38,439 nt of DNA, from positions 1 through 38,439 of the forward strand of contig NZ_JAFMTW010000034.1 of the NCBI RefSeq assembly GCF_017329615.1, given 5' to 3'. Under the pieces are notes generated by a model. It ran no database searches and was not told the DNA's origin. It worked only from the letters and a program-made list of their open reading frames with translations. Origin of the DNA: Alicyclobacillus suci. GTDB lineage: Bacteria; Bacillota; Bacilli; Alicyclobacillales; Alicyclobacillaceae. Below, piece after piece: positions 1 to 6,637 of the stretch. The position numbers and the translations under genes were made by a program. The first letter of the stretch is position 1; each line of letters begins with the position of its first letter.

Positions 1-740
1 AATGCGGAATCAGATGACGTGATTCTTTCGAGCAAGTGCCGCTTCTGTCGAAGCAGCCTAAGTACAATATCACGAACTGACGTTCGTTGTCAACGGTAAT
101 TTCTACACATACGGAAACGATAACAACCTACCGAACGATGTAGATATACCACCTGCGCAAGTATCCTCTCATATGACTCACGACATGTCTTCATAAAAGG
201 ACAACATTGCAAAGCGACGGTGTGAATAATATCACAGGATGCAACAACGCGTCAACCATTATGCACGATAACCGTTTCACAATTGATTTGAGTCAGCTTA
301 ATAATGAAATGCAGATAAACATTCACTCGCTATCGGATGTGCGCAATCGGATGTTCTGCTCTTGAGCGAGCCCGGGATAAATCGACATCTTTAACGGATC
401 GATATGGCGCAATTCCGATACCGCCCCCATGACACGAAATCAATCTACACCTCATTACACGCCACCTTTCGCCACATGCCTAATGATGCGACACAGCGCC
501 AATGTTGCGTGACAAACTCATCCCCATGACGAGCAGCCCACCACATGTATGGATGTACGAATGAATCGAAACAGTTCATATGTAGCCATAGATAGCATGG
601 TGTCGGAACTTCTCAACTGCCCACATTCAGTGGATACTTCCACGGGACTTACGGACGACTTTATATGAAGGGATTTTCAATGTACGGTATCGCTAGGTCG
701 TCCTCCAACATCTCTCGCGTAGGAATTTGTAACATACTGC
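1..740. other. Gene-free region left of the tRNA operon
   Basis: No open frame with a ribosome binding site and coding character was found on either strand. The only supported elements are the leftward promoter and LexA-like box at 64-93 and, at the right end, the tRNA promoter. A 9-base direct repeat (ATCGGATGT) at about 333 and 347 is probably chance. Confidence 0.6.
64..93 (-). promoter_or_regulatory. Leftward promoter with a LexA-like box in the spacer
   Basis: Read on the minus strand there is a -35 TTGACA (88-93), an 18-base spacer and a -10 TATTGT (64-69) preceded by TG as in extended -10 elements. Inside the spacer, 73-86 reads CGAAC-TGAC-GTTCG, both half-sites of the Bacillus SOS (LexA/DinR) box with the correct 4-base centre. 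Transcription would leave the window to the left, so the controlled gene is not visible. Inference: a DNA-damage-inducible gene lies beyond position 1. Confidence 0.6.
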
Positions 741-769
741 TTGACTTGCATCAGTAGCCGTGTTAAATT
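741..769 (+). promoter_or_regulatory. Promoter of the tRNA operon
   Basis: The -35 hexamer TTGACT (741-746), a 17-base spacer and the -10 hexamer TAAATT (764-769) sit 30 bases upstream of the first tRNA. This is a good housekeeping sigma-factor promoter in the right place and orientation. Confidence 0.7.
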
Positions 770-799
770 GGCTACTGCCTAATTCAAGAACACAAGCGA

Positions 800-875
800 G
801 AGCCATTAGCTCAGTCGGTAGAGCACCTGACTTTTAATCAGGGTGTCCCGCGTTCGAGTCGCGGATGGCTCACCA
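800..875 (+). tRNA. tRNA-Lys(TTT)
   Basis: Cloverleaf with acceptor GAGCCAT/ATGGCTC, anticodon loop CTTTTAA (anticodon TTT) and encoded CCA. First gene of the array. Confidence 0.97.
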
Positions 876-880
876 GTTTC

Positions 881-955
881 GCCACCTTGGCTCAGGGGTA
901 GAGCGGCTCACTCGTAATGAGCAGGTCGTCGGTTCAAATCCGACAGGTGGCTCCA
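881..955 (+). tRNA. tRNA-Thr(CGT)
   Basis: Acceptor GCCACCT/AGGTGGC, anticodon loop CTCGTAA (anticodon CGT), encoded CCA. One of three threonine isoacceptors in this array. Confidence 0.96.
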
Positions 956-956
956 T

Positions 957-1032
<76 letters not shown>

Positions 1033-1064
1033 GAGTGGTCTTCATTATTGGATCACCTAGATAT

Positions 1065-1140
1065 AGGGGCGTAGTTCAGCTGGTAGAACGGCGGTCTCCA
1101 AAACCGCATGTCGTGGGTTCAAGTCCTGCCGCCCCTGCCA
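1065..1140 (+). tRNA. tRNA-Trp(CCA)
   Basis: Acceptor AGGGGCG/CGCCCCT with discriminator G, anticodon loop CTCCAAA (anticodon CCA), encoded CCA end. Confidence 0.97.
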
Positions 1141-1147
1141 TTTCTGT

Positions 1148-1222
1148 TGGGGAATAGCCAAGCGGTAAGGCAACGGTTTTTGGTACCGTCATGCGAAGGT
1201 TCGAATCCTTCTTCCCCAGCCA
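1148..1222 (+). tRNA. tRNA-Gln(TTG)
   Basis: Acceptor TGGGGAA/TTCCCCA, anticodon loop TTTTGGT (anticodon TTG), encoded CCA. Confidence 0.97.
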
Positions 1223-1224
1223 GT

Positions 1225-1301
1225 GTGCCCTTAGCTCAGCTGGATAGAGCGTTTGACTACGAATCAAAAGGTCGGGAGTTCGAATCTCTCAGGGCACGCC
1301 A
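1225..1301 (+). tRNA. tRNA-Arg(ACG)
   Basis: Acceptor GTGCCCT/AGGGCAC, anticodon loop CTACGAA (anticodon ACG, A34 expected to become inosine), encoded CCA. Confidence 0.97.
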
Positions 1302-1308
1302 TCTATAA

Positions 1309-1385
1309 CGGAGCATAGCGCAGCTTGGTAGCGCGCCTGCCTTGGGAGCAGGAGGTCGTGGGTTCGAATCCCGCTGCTCCGACCA
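1309..1385 (+). tRNA. tRNA-Pro(TGG)
   Basis: Acceptor CGGAGCA/TGCTCCG, anticodon loop CTTGGGA (anticodon TGG), encoded CCA. Confidence 0.97.
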
Positions 1386-1407
1386 GTGCAATGGATTGCA
1401 TGCTTAT

Positions 1408-1490
1408 CCCGGAGTGGCGGAATTGGCAGACGCACACGACTCAAAATCGTGCGGGAAACCGTGCCGGTTCGAGTCCGGCCTCCGGGACCA
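1408..1490 (+). tRNA. tRNA-Leu(CAA)
   Basis: Acceptor CCCGGAG/CTCCGGG with discriminator A, anticodon loop CTCAAAA (anticodon CAA), a longer variable arm and encoded CCA, as expected for a class II leucine tRNA. Confidence 0.95.
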
Positions 1491-1493
1491 AAT

Positions 1494-1569
1494 GGGGGTA
1501 TAGCTCAGCTGGGAGAGCACCTGCTCCGCAAGCAGGGGGTCGTCGGTTCGAATCCGTCTACCTCCACCA
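1494..1569 (+). tRNA. tRNA-Ala(CGC), atypical (C33 and T-stem mismatch)
   Basis: Acceptor GGGGGTA/TACCTCC contains the G3-U70 wobble pair that marks alanine tRNAs. The anticodon arm is CCTGC-TCCGCAA-GCAGG, so the anticodon is CGC (reads GCG). Position 33, almost always U, is C. The T stem pairs GTCGG with CCGTC and so has a T-T mismatch at its second pair. D arm, T loop (TTCGAAT) and encoded CCA are intact. It may be a weakly functional or decaying gene, since a tRNA-Ala(TGC) elsewhere can normally read GCG. Confidence 0.85.
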
Positions 1570-1572
1570 TAT

Positions 1573-1647
1573 TCCTCGATAGCTCAGCGGTAGAGCATCC
1601 GACTGTTAATCGGAGGGTCGTAGGTTCGAATCCTACTCGGGGAGCCA
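1573..1647 (+). tRNA. tRNA-Asn(GTT)
   Basis: Acceptor TCCTCGA/TCGGGGA with one T-G pair, anticodon loop CTGTTAA (anticodon GTT), encoded CCA. Confidence 0.96.
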
Positions 1648-1651
1648 ATCT

Positions 1652-1727
1652 GCTCCCATAGCTCAGTTGGCAGAGCGCATCCATGGTAAGGATGAGGTCA
1701 CCAGTTCAAGCCTGGTTGGGAGCTCCA
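1652..1727 (+). tRNA. tRNA-Thr(GGT)
   Basis: Acceptor GCTCCCA/TGGGAGC, anticodon loop ATGGTAA (anticodon GGT), encoded CCA. With the CGT and TGT genes it completes the threonine set inside one operon. Confidence 0.96.
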
Positions 1728-1733
1728 GTACAT

Positions 1734-1808
1734 GGCCCCATGGTCAAGCGGTTAAGACACCGCCCTTTCACGGCGGTAACGCGGGTTCGAATCCCGCTGG
1801 GGTCACCA
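1734..1808 (+). tRNA. tRNA-Glu(TTC)
   Basis: Acceptor GGCCCCA/TGGGGTC, anticodon loop CTTTCAC (anticodon TTC), encoded CCA. Confidence 0.97.
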
Positions 1809-1823
1809 TTGTTGAGAAATATC

Positions 1824-1853
1824 TTGACAGATTGTACAACTAGGATATATAAT
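1824..1853 (+). promoter_or_regulatory. Internal promoter of the tRNA array
   Basis: Both hexamers match the housekeeping consensus exactly: TTGACA (1824-1829) and TATAAT (1848-1853), with an 18-base spacer. It lies in the longest spacer of the array, 14 bases before tRNA-Gly(GCC), so the last six genes could be transcribed independently and strongly. Confidence 0.8.
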
Positions 1854-1867
1854 TTCAATCGCTTCTT

Positions 1868-1942
1868 GCGGAAGTGGCTCAGGGGTAGAGCATCGCCTTG
1901 CCAAGGCGAGGGTCGCGGGTTCGAATCCCGTCTTCCGCTCCA
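1868..1942 (+). tRNA. tRNA-Gly(GCC)
   Basis: Acceptor GCGGAAG/CTTCCGC, anticodon loop TTGCCAA (anticodon GCC), encoded CCA. First gene after the internal promoter. Confidence 0.97.
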
Positions 1943-1943
1943 T

Positions 1944-2017
1944 GCGGGTGTAGTTTAATGGTAGAACGTCAGCTTCCCAAGCTGAGAGCGAGGGTTCGAT
2001 TCCCTTCACCCGCTCCA
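1944..2017 (+). tRNA. tRNA-Gly(TCC)
   Basis: Acceptor GCGGGTG/CACCCGC, anticodon loop TTCCCAA (anticodon TCC), encoded CCA. Confidence 0.97.
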
Positions 2018-2021
2018 TTAT

Positions 2022-2096
2022 GCGGTTATAGCTCAGAGGGAGAGCACCACCTTGACACGGTGGGGGTCATAGGTTCAATTCCTATTAACCGCACCA
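2022..2096 (+). tRNA. tRNA-Val(GAC)
   Basis: Acceptor GCGGTTA/TAACCGC, anticodon loop TTGACAC (anticodon GAC), encoded CCA. Confidence 0.97.
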
Positions 2097-2139
2097 AGTG
2101 CGTACGGCGCGTCAAGCTTTTGACCGCTTGAACGCGTCT

Positions 2140-2214
2140 GGCCCTATCGTCTAATGGTTAGGACGCCGCCCTCTCACGGCGGTAATAGGGGTTCGAATCC
2201 CCTTAGGGTCACCA
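2140..2214 (+). tRNA. tRNA-Glu(CTC)
   Basis: Acceptor GGCCCTA/TAGGGTC, anticodon loop CTCTCAC (anticodon CTC), encoded CCA. Second glutamate isoacceptor, closely similar to the TTC gene at 1734 and probably its duplicate. Confidence 0.97.
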
Positions 2215-2220
2215 TTGTAT

Positions 2221-2314
2221 GGAGTGATGGCCGAGTAGGTCGAAGGCGCTCGCCTGCTAAGCGAGTATACGTCTTAAAAACGTATCGAGGGTTCGAATCC
2301 CTCTCACTCCGCCA
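2221..2314 (+). tRNA. tRNA-Ser(GCT)
   Basis: Acceptor GGAGTGA/TCACTCC with discriminator G, anticodon loop CTGCTAA (anticodon GCT), a long variable arm typical of serine tRNAs, encoded CCA. Confidence 0.97.
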
Positions 2315-2318
2315 CTGA

Positions 2319-2395
2319 GGAACTGTGGTGTAGAGGCCTAACATGCCTGCCTGTCACGCAGGAGATCGCGGGTTCGAATCCCGTCAGTTCCGCCA
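2319..2395 (+). tRNA. tRNA-Asp(GTC)
   Basis: Acceptor GGAACTG/CAGTTCC with discriminator G, anticodon loop CTGTCAC (anticodon GTC), encoded CCA. Confidence 0.97.
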
Positions 2396-2400
2396 TATTC

Positions 2401-2477
2401 GGGCCCATAGCTCAGCTGGCTAGAGCGCACGACTGATAATCGTGAGGTCGGTGGTTCGAGTCCACCTGGGCCCACCA
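2401..2477 (+). tRNA. tRNA-Ile(GAT)
   Basis: Acceptor GGGCCCA/TGGGCCC, anticodon loop CTGATAA (anticodon GAT), encoded CCA. Last gene of the array. Confidence 0.97.
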
Positions 2478-2515
2478 AAAAAAGAGCAACCAACATGAGT
2501 TGGTTGCTCTTTTTG
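2478..2515 (+). terminator. Rho-independent terminator of the tRNA operon
   Basis: A 12-base-pair perfect stem (AGAGCAACCAAC / GTTGGTTGCTCT) with loop ATGA is flanked by an A run and a T run and starts right after the last CCA. The A and T runs extend the stem further, so it may also act on the opposite strand. Confidence 0.93.
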
Positions 2516-2575
2516 CGAATCATATTCTTTACCAAATTAGATCTGCAATCACTTTGCGAACGATGGGGGACTTTT

Positions 2576-4009
2576 GTGAATCGACAACTGCAAACCATTG
2601 CCCTTCGAAACCTAGAACAACAATTAAACGTCCAGCCCACCTCCCTCCATCTCAAATTTGAAAAAGCATGCCTACTGGCCGAAATGGGTCGCATGATAGA
2701 GGCGCAAAATGAGTACTTAGAAATCCTCGCTATAGATCCAACGCACCGTGGGTCCTTAAACAACTTAGGCACGCTTCTTCACGAATCCCGGTATCGCTCT
2801 GCAGCTCGGACCGCATATACGCAGGCTGTAACATGTCATCCAGACGATCCGATGGGACATGTCAACTTAGCAAATCTCCTATTTGAAGAGGGAGAGATGG
2901 AATCCGCACGTGAGCATTTCGAGCGGGCCCTCGAGCTCAATCCCAATTATTATCAAGCACATCAAGGGATGTCTTATATCCTGACACAATTGGGCGACGA
3001 ACAGAAAGCTATGTTCCACCGGAGGTTAGGGTTTCAGCATCACGCCATAACGGAATTGCCCTTTCGTGGCCAACGAACGCCAGTACGCTTGCTGTTACTC
3101 GTCTCTACAACAAGTGGAAACACGCCCATAAGGACGGCTCTCACCAACCAAATTTTCCACGTATTTATTGTCTTTGTCGATTTCCTCGACGAACATATCC
3201 CGCTTCCACAACACGACGTTGTCTTCAATGCCATTAGTGATGCAGATCTCGCTGAATCGTCACTCACCGCAGCACAATGTGTGATTGCCCGAACAACTGC
3301 CCCTGTAATCAATTCTCCGCAAGCGGTCCTCGAAACAGGACGTCTACACATTACCGAGCGACTTTCCAATATCAAAGGCGTCATCACCCCTAAGATGGCG
3401 ATTATGCCGCGACGACAACTTGCGTCGTCAGATGCCGTCTCTCTATTACAGGAATGTGGCTTCGAATTCCCTTTATTACTGCGCGCACCCGGATATCACA
3501 CTGGGCAACATTTTGAGAAAGTCGGTACACCCGAGAGATTATCAAAAGTGCTGGCCGGAATGCCAGGAGACGCTCTTTTCGTAATCCAATATATCGACAC
3601 CCGTGCGGAGGACGGGCTGTTTCGAAAGTACCGCGTCATGATGATTAATGGGAAATTGTACCCGTTGCACGTTGCTGTATCAAAGGACTGGAAAGTTCAT
3701 TACTTCACCGCAGACATGGCCAAGAACGCTGACAACCGTTCGGAAGACGCCTTTTTTCTCAAAAACATGCCAGATGTCATGGGTTCTCGAGGCATGGACG
3801 CACTAAAGGCGATTCAGAAAACACTAGGGCTAGATTACGCGGGCGTCGATTTCGGCTTAAGCGCAAACGGAGACATCATCCTATTTGAGGCCAACGCGAC
3901 GATGGTGGTCAATCCCCCTGACCCGGACCCCCTCTGGACATACCGGCGGCAATACGTCGACAACGTCCATACCGCCGTTCAGCAAATGTTGATACACCCA
4001 AAAATTTAG
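2576..4009 (+). CDS. TPR-repeat protein with C-terminal ATP-grasp domain
   Basis: The protein (477 aa) joins about three TPR helical repeats (roughly residues 12-150, for example NLGTLLHESRYRSAARTAYT) to a C-terminal ATP-grasp fold (roughly 240-470). The nucleotide and metal site is suggested by DYAGVDFGL and by the acidic/asparagine strand DIILFEANATMVV. ATP-grasp enzymes ligate a carboxylate to an amine or thiol through an acyl phosphate; the substrate here cannot be told. There is no signal peptide, so it is cytoplasmic. The GTG start is chosen because GGGGGA lies 5 bases upstream; the frame is open further up but that would run through the tRNA terminator hairpin. It stands alone, followed by its own terminator. 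Confidence 0.85.
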   Translation: MNRQLQTIALRNLEQQLNVQPTSLHLKFEKACLLAEMGRMIEAQNEYLEILAIDPTHRGSLNNLGTLLHESRYRSAARTAYTQAVTCHPDDPMGHVNLANLLFEEGEMESAREHFERALELNPNYYQAHQGMSYILTQLGDEQKAMFHRRLGFQHHAITELPFRGQRTPVRLLLLVSTTSGNTPIRTALTNQIFHVFIVFVDFLDEHIPLPQHDVVFNAISDADLAESSLTAAQCVIARTTAPVINSPQAVLETGRLHITERLSNIKGVITPKMAIMPRRQLASSDAVSLLQECGFEFPLLLRAPGYHTGQHFEKVGTPERLSKVLAGMPGDALFVIQYIDTRAEDGLFRKYRVMMINGKLYPLHVAVSKDWKVHYFTADMAKNADNRSEDAFFLKNMPDVMGSRGMDALKAIQKTLGLDYAGVDFGLSANGDIILFEANATMVVNPPDPDPLWTYRRQYVDNVHTAVQQMLIHPKI

Positions 4010-4013
4010 CAAT

Positions 4014-4039
4014 GACGGGGCGAATGACAGCCCCGTTTT
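4014..4039 (+). terminator. Terminator after the TPR/ATP-grasp gene
   Basis: Stem ACGGGGC / GCCCCGT with an 8-base loop followed by TTT, five bases after the stop codon. Confidence 0.75.
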
Positions 4040-4099
4040 CACATTCACACAGGCTAGCCTGTGGCCTCCGCGTGCGACCTATACCCATCGTTAACGTGT

Positions 4100-4128
4100 T
4101 TGACGACTCTGTAATACTAGTATACAAT
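4100..4128 (+). promoter_or_regulatory. Promoter with overlapping palindromic operator upstream of the MFS gene
   Basis: The -35 TTGACG (4100-4105), a 17-base spacer and the -10 TACAAT (4123-4128) form a strong promoter. The spacer and -10 contain the perfect palindrome ATACTAGTAT (4114-4123) flanked by TGTA and TACA, an arrangement reminiscent of GntR-family operators. The assignment to that family is a guess; no GntR gene is in the window. Confidence 0.65.
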
Positions 4129-4276
4129 TGCACAATCGTGAACTAGACGAGGATGGGAGGGTGGACACACGCATCGTAAGGCACAATAGGAAACCGCCTT
4201 CATACGCTTCGATTCAGAAATGGCGGCTGAGTTATCTATTCATTTGAAATTGATTTTAAGTACGGGAGTGTTGAAG

Positions 4277-5602
4277 TTGCAGAGTTCTGCCAGCACTGTA
4301 CATGGCATCCCCACCCGCAGACGAATCAGGGTCGTCATTGCCATTTCGTTTGCTTTCTTTGTCGCTTACTTCGATAGAACAAACGTCGCTGTTTTAATTG
4401 CCAATCACAACTTTGACCAAACCTTTGGCATCGCCGGCAACAAAGCTGCACAAGGTGTACTCATCACTGCTTTCCTGCTGCCGTATGGATTAGTCAATAT
4501 TATTACAGGTCCAATTAGCGACAAACTGGGTGGTCGGCGAGGTATTGCACTCGCCATTATCGGTTGGACAATTTGTATGGTTTTAAGCGGAGTCATCACG
4601 AATTACAGCGTATTACTGATTCTCCGAGTCCTGTTGGGCATCGGCGAATCCATCATGGGACCTTCTGTGAACATGGTGACCGCACAGTGGTTCCCAGATA
4701 AGGAACGGGCCCGGGCCAATTCCATTTGGTTAAGCGGTCTATTTATTGCGCCAGCGTTTTCCTATCCGTTACTCGCGTGGATTGTCGGTTCCTTCGGTTG
4801 GCGCCAGAGTTTCTTCGTGCTGGCTGCCATTGGCTTGTTTGTCGCACTCCCGCTCATTTGGTTTTGGACAAAAAACACGCCAGAAGACGATAAGAAGATC
4901 TCGCCGGAAGAGATTCAATATATTCGCACCGGACAAAGCGCACCTCAAAAACTTGCACAAAGCCAGTTTTGGGGGGAGGCCAAGAAGGTATTTGGCTATC
5001 ACAAATACTGGTTTGCCTTGTTCGCCTATTGCGGATATCAAGTCGGCTTTTGGGGAATCGGAACATTTTTACCGTCTTACTTAGAACAACAGCGGCACCA
5101 AACATTCGGTTCAGCTAGTATTTTTGCCATCCTGCCTTGGATAGCCGCGACAATCTTCACCTTGGCCGGTGGCTACATTGGAGATCGGAAGCAGCGCGTG
5201 CGCTCACGGCTCTGGTCATTCGGATATGTGGTTGCAGCAATCTTCTCGTATATCGGCACTGTCACACATTCTCTTGGCGTATCCATCACGTTTATCTCCC
5301 TTGGCGTAGGCATGCTCGCCAGTACCTTAGGACCGATGTGGGCTATTGTCCAAGAGATGAGTCCACAAGGCGTATCTGGATTTGCCTCCGGCGTGTTCAA
5401 CGGCGTCTCCTATGTGGCGGCGGCATTTGGGCCAACCGTGGTTGGGAATATCGCCGATGCGTCCAATTCATTCAACGTCGGCTTTTATGTACTTGCCGGC
5501 TGGATGGTTGTGACAGCAATAGCAGTCATCCCTCTCTGGCGTGGGTATCGGAAAGGCAAGCAATTAAAGTCCTTTTCACTAGATAATGGGCTACACGATT
5601 AA
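4277..5602 (+). CDS. MFS transporter, ACS (anion:cation symporter) family
   Basis: About twelve membrane segments in two six-helix halves and a total of about 441 residues fit the major facilitator fold. The N-terminal motif FVAYFDRTNVAVL and the helix 2-3 loop with GPISDKLGGRRG are typical of the ACS family, which imports organic anions such as sugar acids, hexuronates or phthalate with protons or sodium. The exact substrate cannot be read. The TTG start at 4277 is preferred because GGGAG (4264-4268) lies 8 bases before it; an in-frame ATG at 4220 would add 19 residues but has no ribosome binding site. The promoter with a palindromic operator just upstream suggests substrate-induced expression. 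Confidence 0.85.
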   Translation: MQSSASTVHGIPTRRRIRVVIAISFAFFVAYFDRTNVAVLIANHNFDQTFGIAGNKAAQGVLITAFLLPYGLVNIITGPISDKLGGRRGIALAIIGWTICMVLSGVITNYSVLLILRVLLGIGESIMGPSVNMVTAQWFPDKERARANSIWLSGLFIAPAFSYPLLAWIVGSFGWRQSFFVLAAIGLFVALPLIWFWTKNTPEDDKKISPEEIQYIRTGQSAPQKLAQSQFWGEAKKVFGYHKYWFALFAYCGYQVGFWGIGTFLPSYLEQQRHQTFGSASIFAILPWIAATIFTLAGGYIGDRKQRVRSRLWSFGYVVAAIFSYIGTVTHSLGVSITFISLGVGMLASTLGPMWAIVQEMSPQGVSGFASGVFNGVSYVAAAFGPTVVGNIADASNSFNVGFYVLAGWMVVTAIAVIPLWRGYRKGKQLKSFSLDNGLHD

Positions 5603-5827
5603 ATCGTTCCACAGGATGCGCCATACTTTTTCTCGAAAACCTACACCGTAGGCTAGTTGTAATCGGATACATCTGTGTCTTACAATAAAAGCGTAACCTC
5701 TTTCCACTTCAGTTCAAGAGGTTGTCTGAGTTCGTCGGTGCGACGGTTCATCGACAACCTCTTGCATTTTCAAGCAATTATCGTTCGCCCGCCAACAAAC
5801 CCATCTTTCCAAAACGCGTCGCTATCC
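5603..5827. other. Gene-free spacer with alternative hairpins
   Basis: The 12-base-pair stem CAAGAGGTTGTC / GACAACCTCTTG (5715-5726 with 5753-5764) encloses an inner CGTCG/CGACG stem. The octamer AACCTCTT also occurs at 5695-5702 and can pair with the same AAGAGGTT (5716-5723), so two mutually exclusive hairpins are possible. It follows the MFS gene and could be its transcript end, but no T run follows. Confidence 0.5.
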
Positions 5828-5854
5828 AAAAAGAGGCCACTCTGTGGTGACCTC
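5828..5854 (-). terminator. Terminator of the short flavoprotein gene
   Basis: On the minus strand GAGGTCAC pairs with GTGGCCTC (one T-G pair) around a 6-base loop and is followed by TTTTT, about 43 bases after the stop codon. Confidence 0.8.
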
Positions 5855-5897
5855 ATCAGATAACGCCCGCCTATCTTTCAGTGGAAGGACGAAAGAA

Positions 5898-6464
5898 CTA
5901 TTTTGCTGGGAGTACGTCGTGATCGACATAGCGTTCCCCATTGATTTCACTTATCAGGTTAATCGCAACTCTCGCGCCATCCCCCGCAGTGATAATGGTG
6001 TGAACGCTCGTACCCGCAATCGTGCCAGCTGCCCAGATGCCTGGAATGTTCGTACGCCCCTGCGCATCCACCTCGACAATGGTCTTAATCCGCGGCTCGG
6101 TGGCCGGCTTTGTCGTGACTCCGATGGACTCCGCCAAATCTGCCCAGAGACCTGTCGCAAGAATCACGTATCGAGCCTCGAACGTACCCATATCCGTCTT
6201 CAGTGTAAATGTATCGCCATTTTTCTCGACATCCACCACTTTGCTCCGGACGAGTTCTGCACCCGCCTCCATCGCTTGGCGCTGCCCCACCTCCACTAAA
6301 TCGGGCCCCCCAATTTCGGCGATGCCATAGTGATTGCGCAGCAGCGCGCGACGTGTCACGCCCTGGTCACTGTCAAAAAATACAGTCTTTTTATTCGCCC
6401 GTGCGCTAAACAGTGCTGCACTTCCACCAGCGGGGCCGGCCCCAATAATCGCGATGTCGTACAT
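5898..6464 (-). CDS. Short thioredoxin-reductase-like FAD protein
   Basis: The 188-residue protein starts MYDIAIIGAGPAGG, the GxGxxG dinucleotide fold of FAD enzymes, and ends with the second FAD motif around GRTNIPGIWAAGTIAG. In thioredoxin reductase (about 310 aa) an NADPH domain with a CxxC pair lies between these halves; here the FAD halves are joined directly and both the NADPH domain and CxxC are missing. It may receive electrons from a partner or serve as a flavin-based sensor or oxidase. The ATG at 6464 is chosen for GGGAGG about 8 bases upstream. It is divergent from the YpdA-like gene, and a 14-base palindrome lies between them. Confidence 0.8.
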   Translation of the reverse strand: MYDIAIIGAGPAGGSAALFSARANKKTVFFDSDQGVTRRALLRNHYGIAEIGGPDLVEVGQRQAMEAGAELVRSKVVDVEKNGDTFTLKTDMGTFEARYVILATGLWADLAESIGVTTKPATEPRIKTIVEVDAQGRTNIPGIWAAGTIAGTSVHTIITAGDGARVAINLISEINGERYVDHDVLPAK

Positions 6465-6556
6465 CGTGCATCCCTCCCGAAAAATTTGCTTGCAAAGATA
6501 GATTAACGCAAACATTACCCAAAATCACCAATTTTACGAGAGCCCCATGAAGTCAC

Positions 6557-6570
6557 TTGGCGTACGCCAA
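6557..6570. promoter_or_regulatory. Perfect 14-base palindrome in a divergent intergenic region
   Basis: TTGGCGTACGCCAA is its own reverse complement. It abuts the -35 hexamer of the rightward promoter at 6571-6600 and lies between two flavoprotein genes, a typical operator position. The binding protein is unknown. Confidence 0.55.
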
Positions 6571-6600
6571 TTGGAACTCGCGGAGACTGTAGCGTACAAT
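6571..6600 (+). promoter_or_regulatory. Promoter of the YpdA-like gene
   Basis: The -35 TTGGAA (6571-6576), an 18-base spacer and the -10 TACAAT (6595-6600), 38 bases before the start codon. Confidence 0.6.
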
Positions 6601-6637
6601 TTGAACAGAGAGAAGAGAGCTAGAGGAGAGAAATAAT

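Noticed and set aside
1076..2131. Many open frames within the tRNA array on both strands
   Set aside because: They run across tRNA genes with matching cloverleafs, have no ribosome binding sites and repeat the same tRNA-derived translations.
2495..2575. Upstream extension of the TPR/ATP-grasp protein starting at 2495
   Set aside because: It overlaps the tRNA operon terminator and lacks a ribosome binding site; the GTG at 2576 has one.
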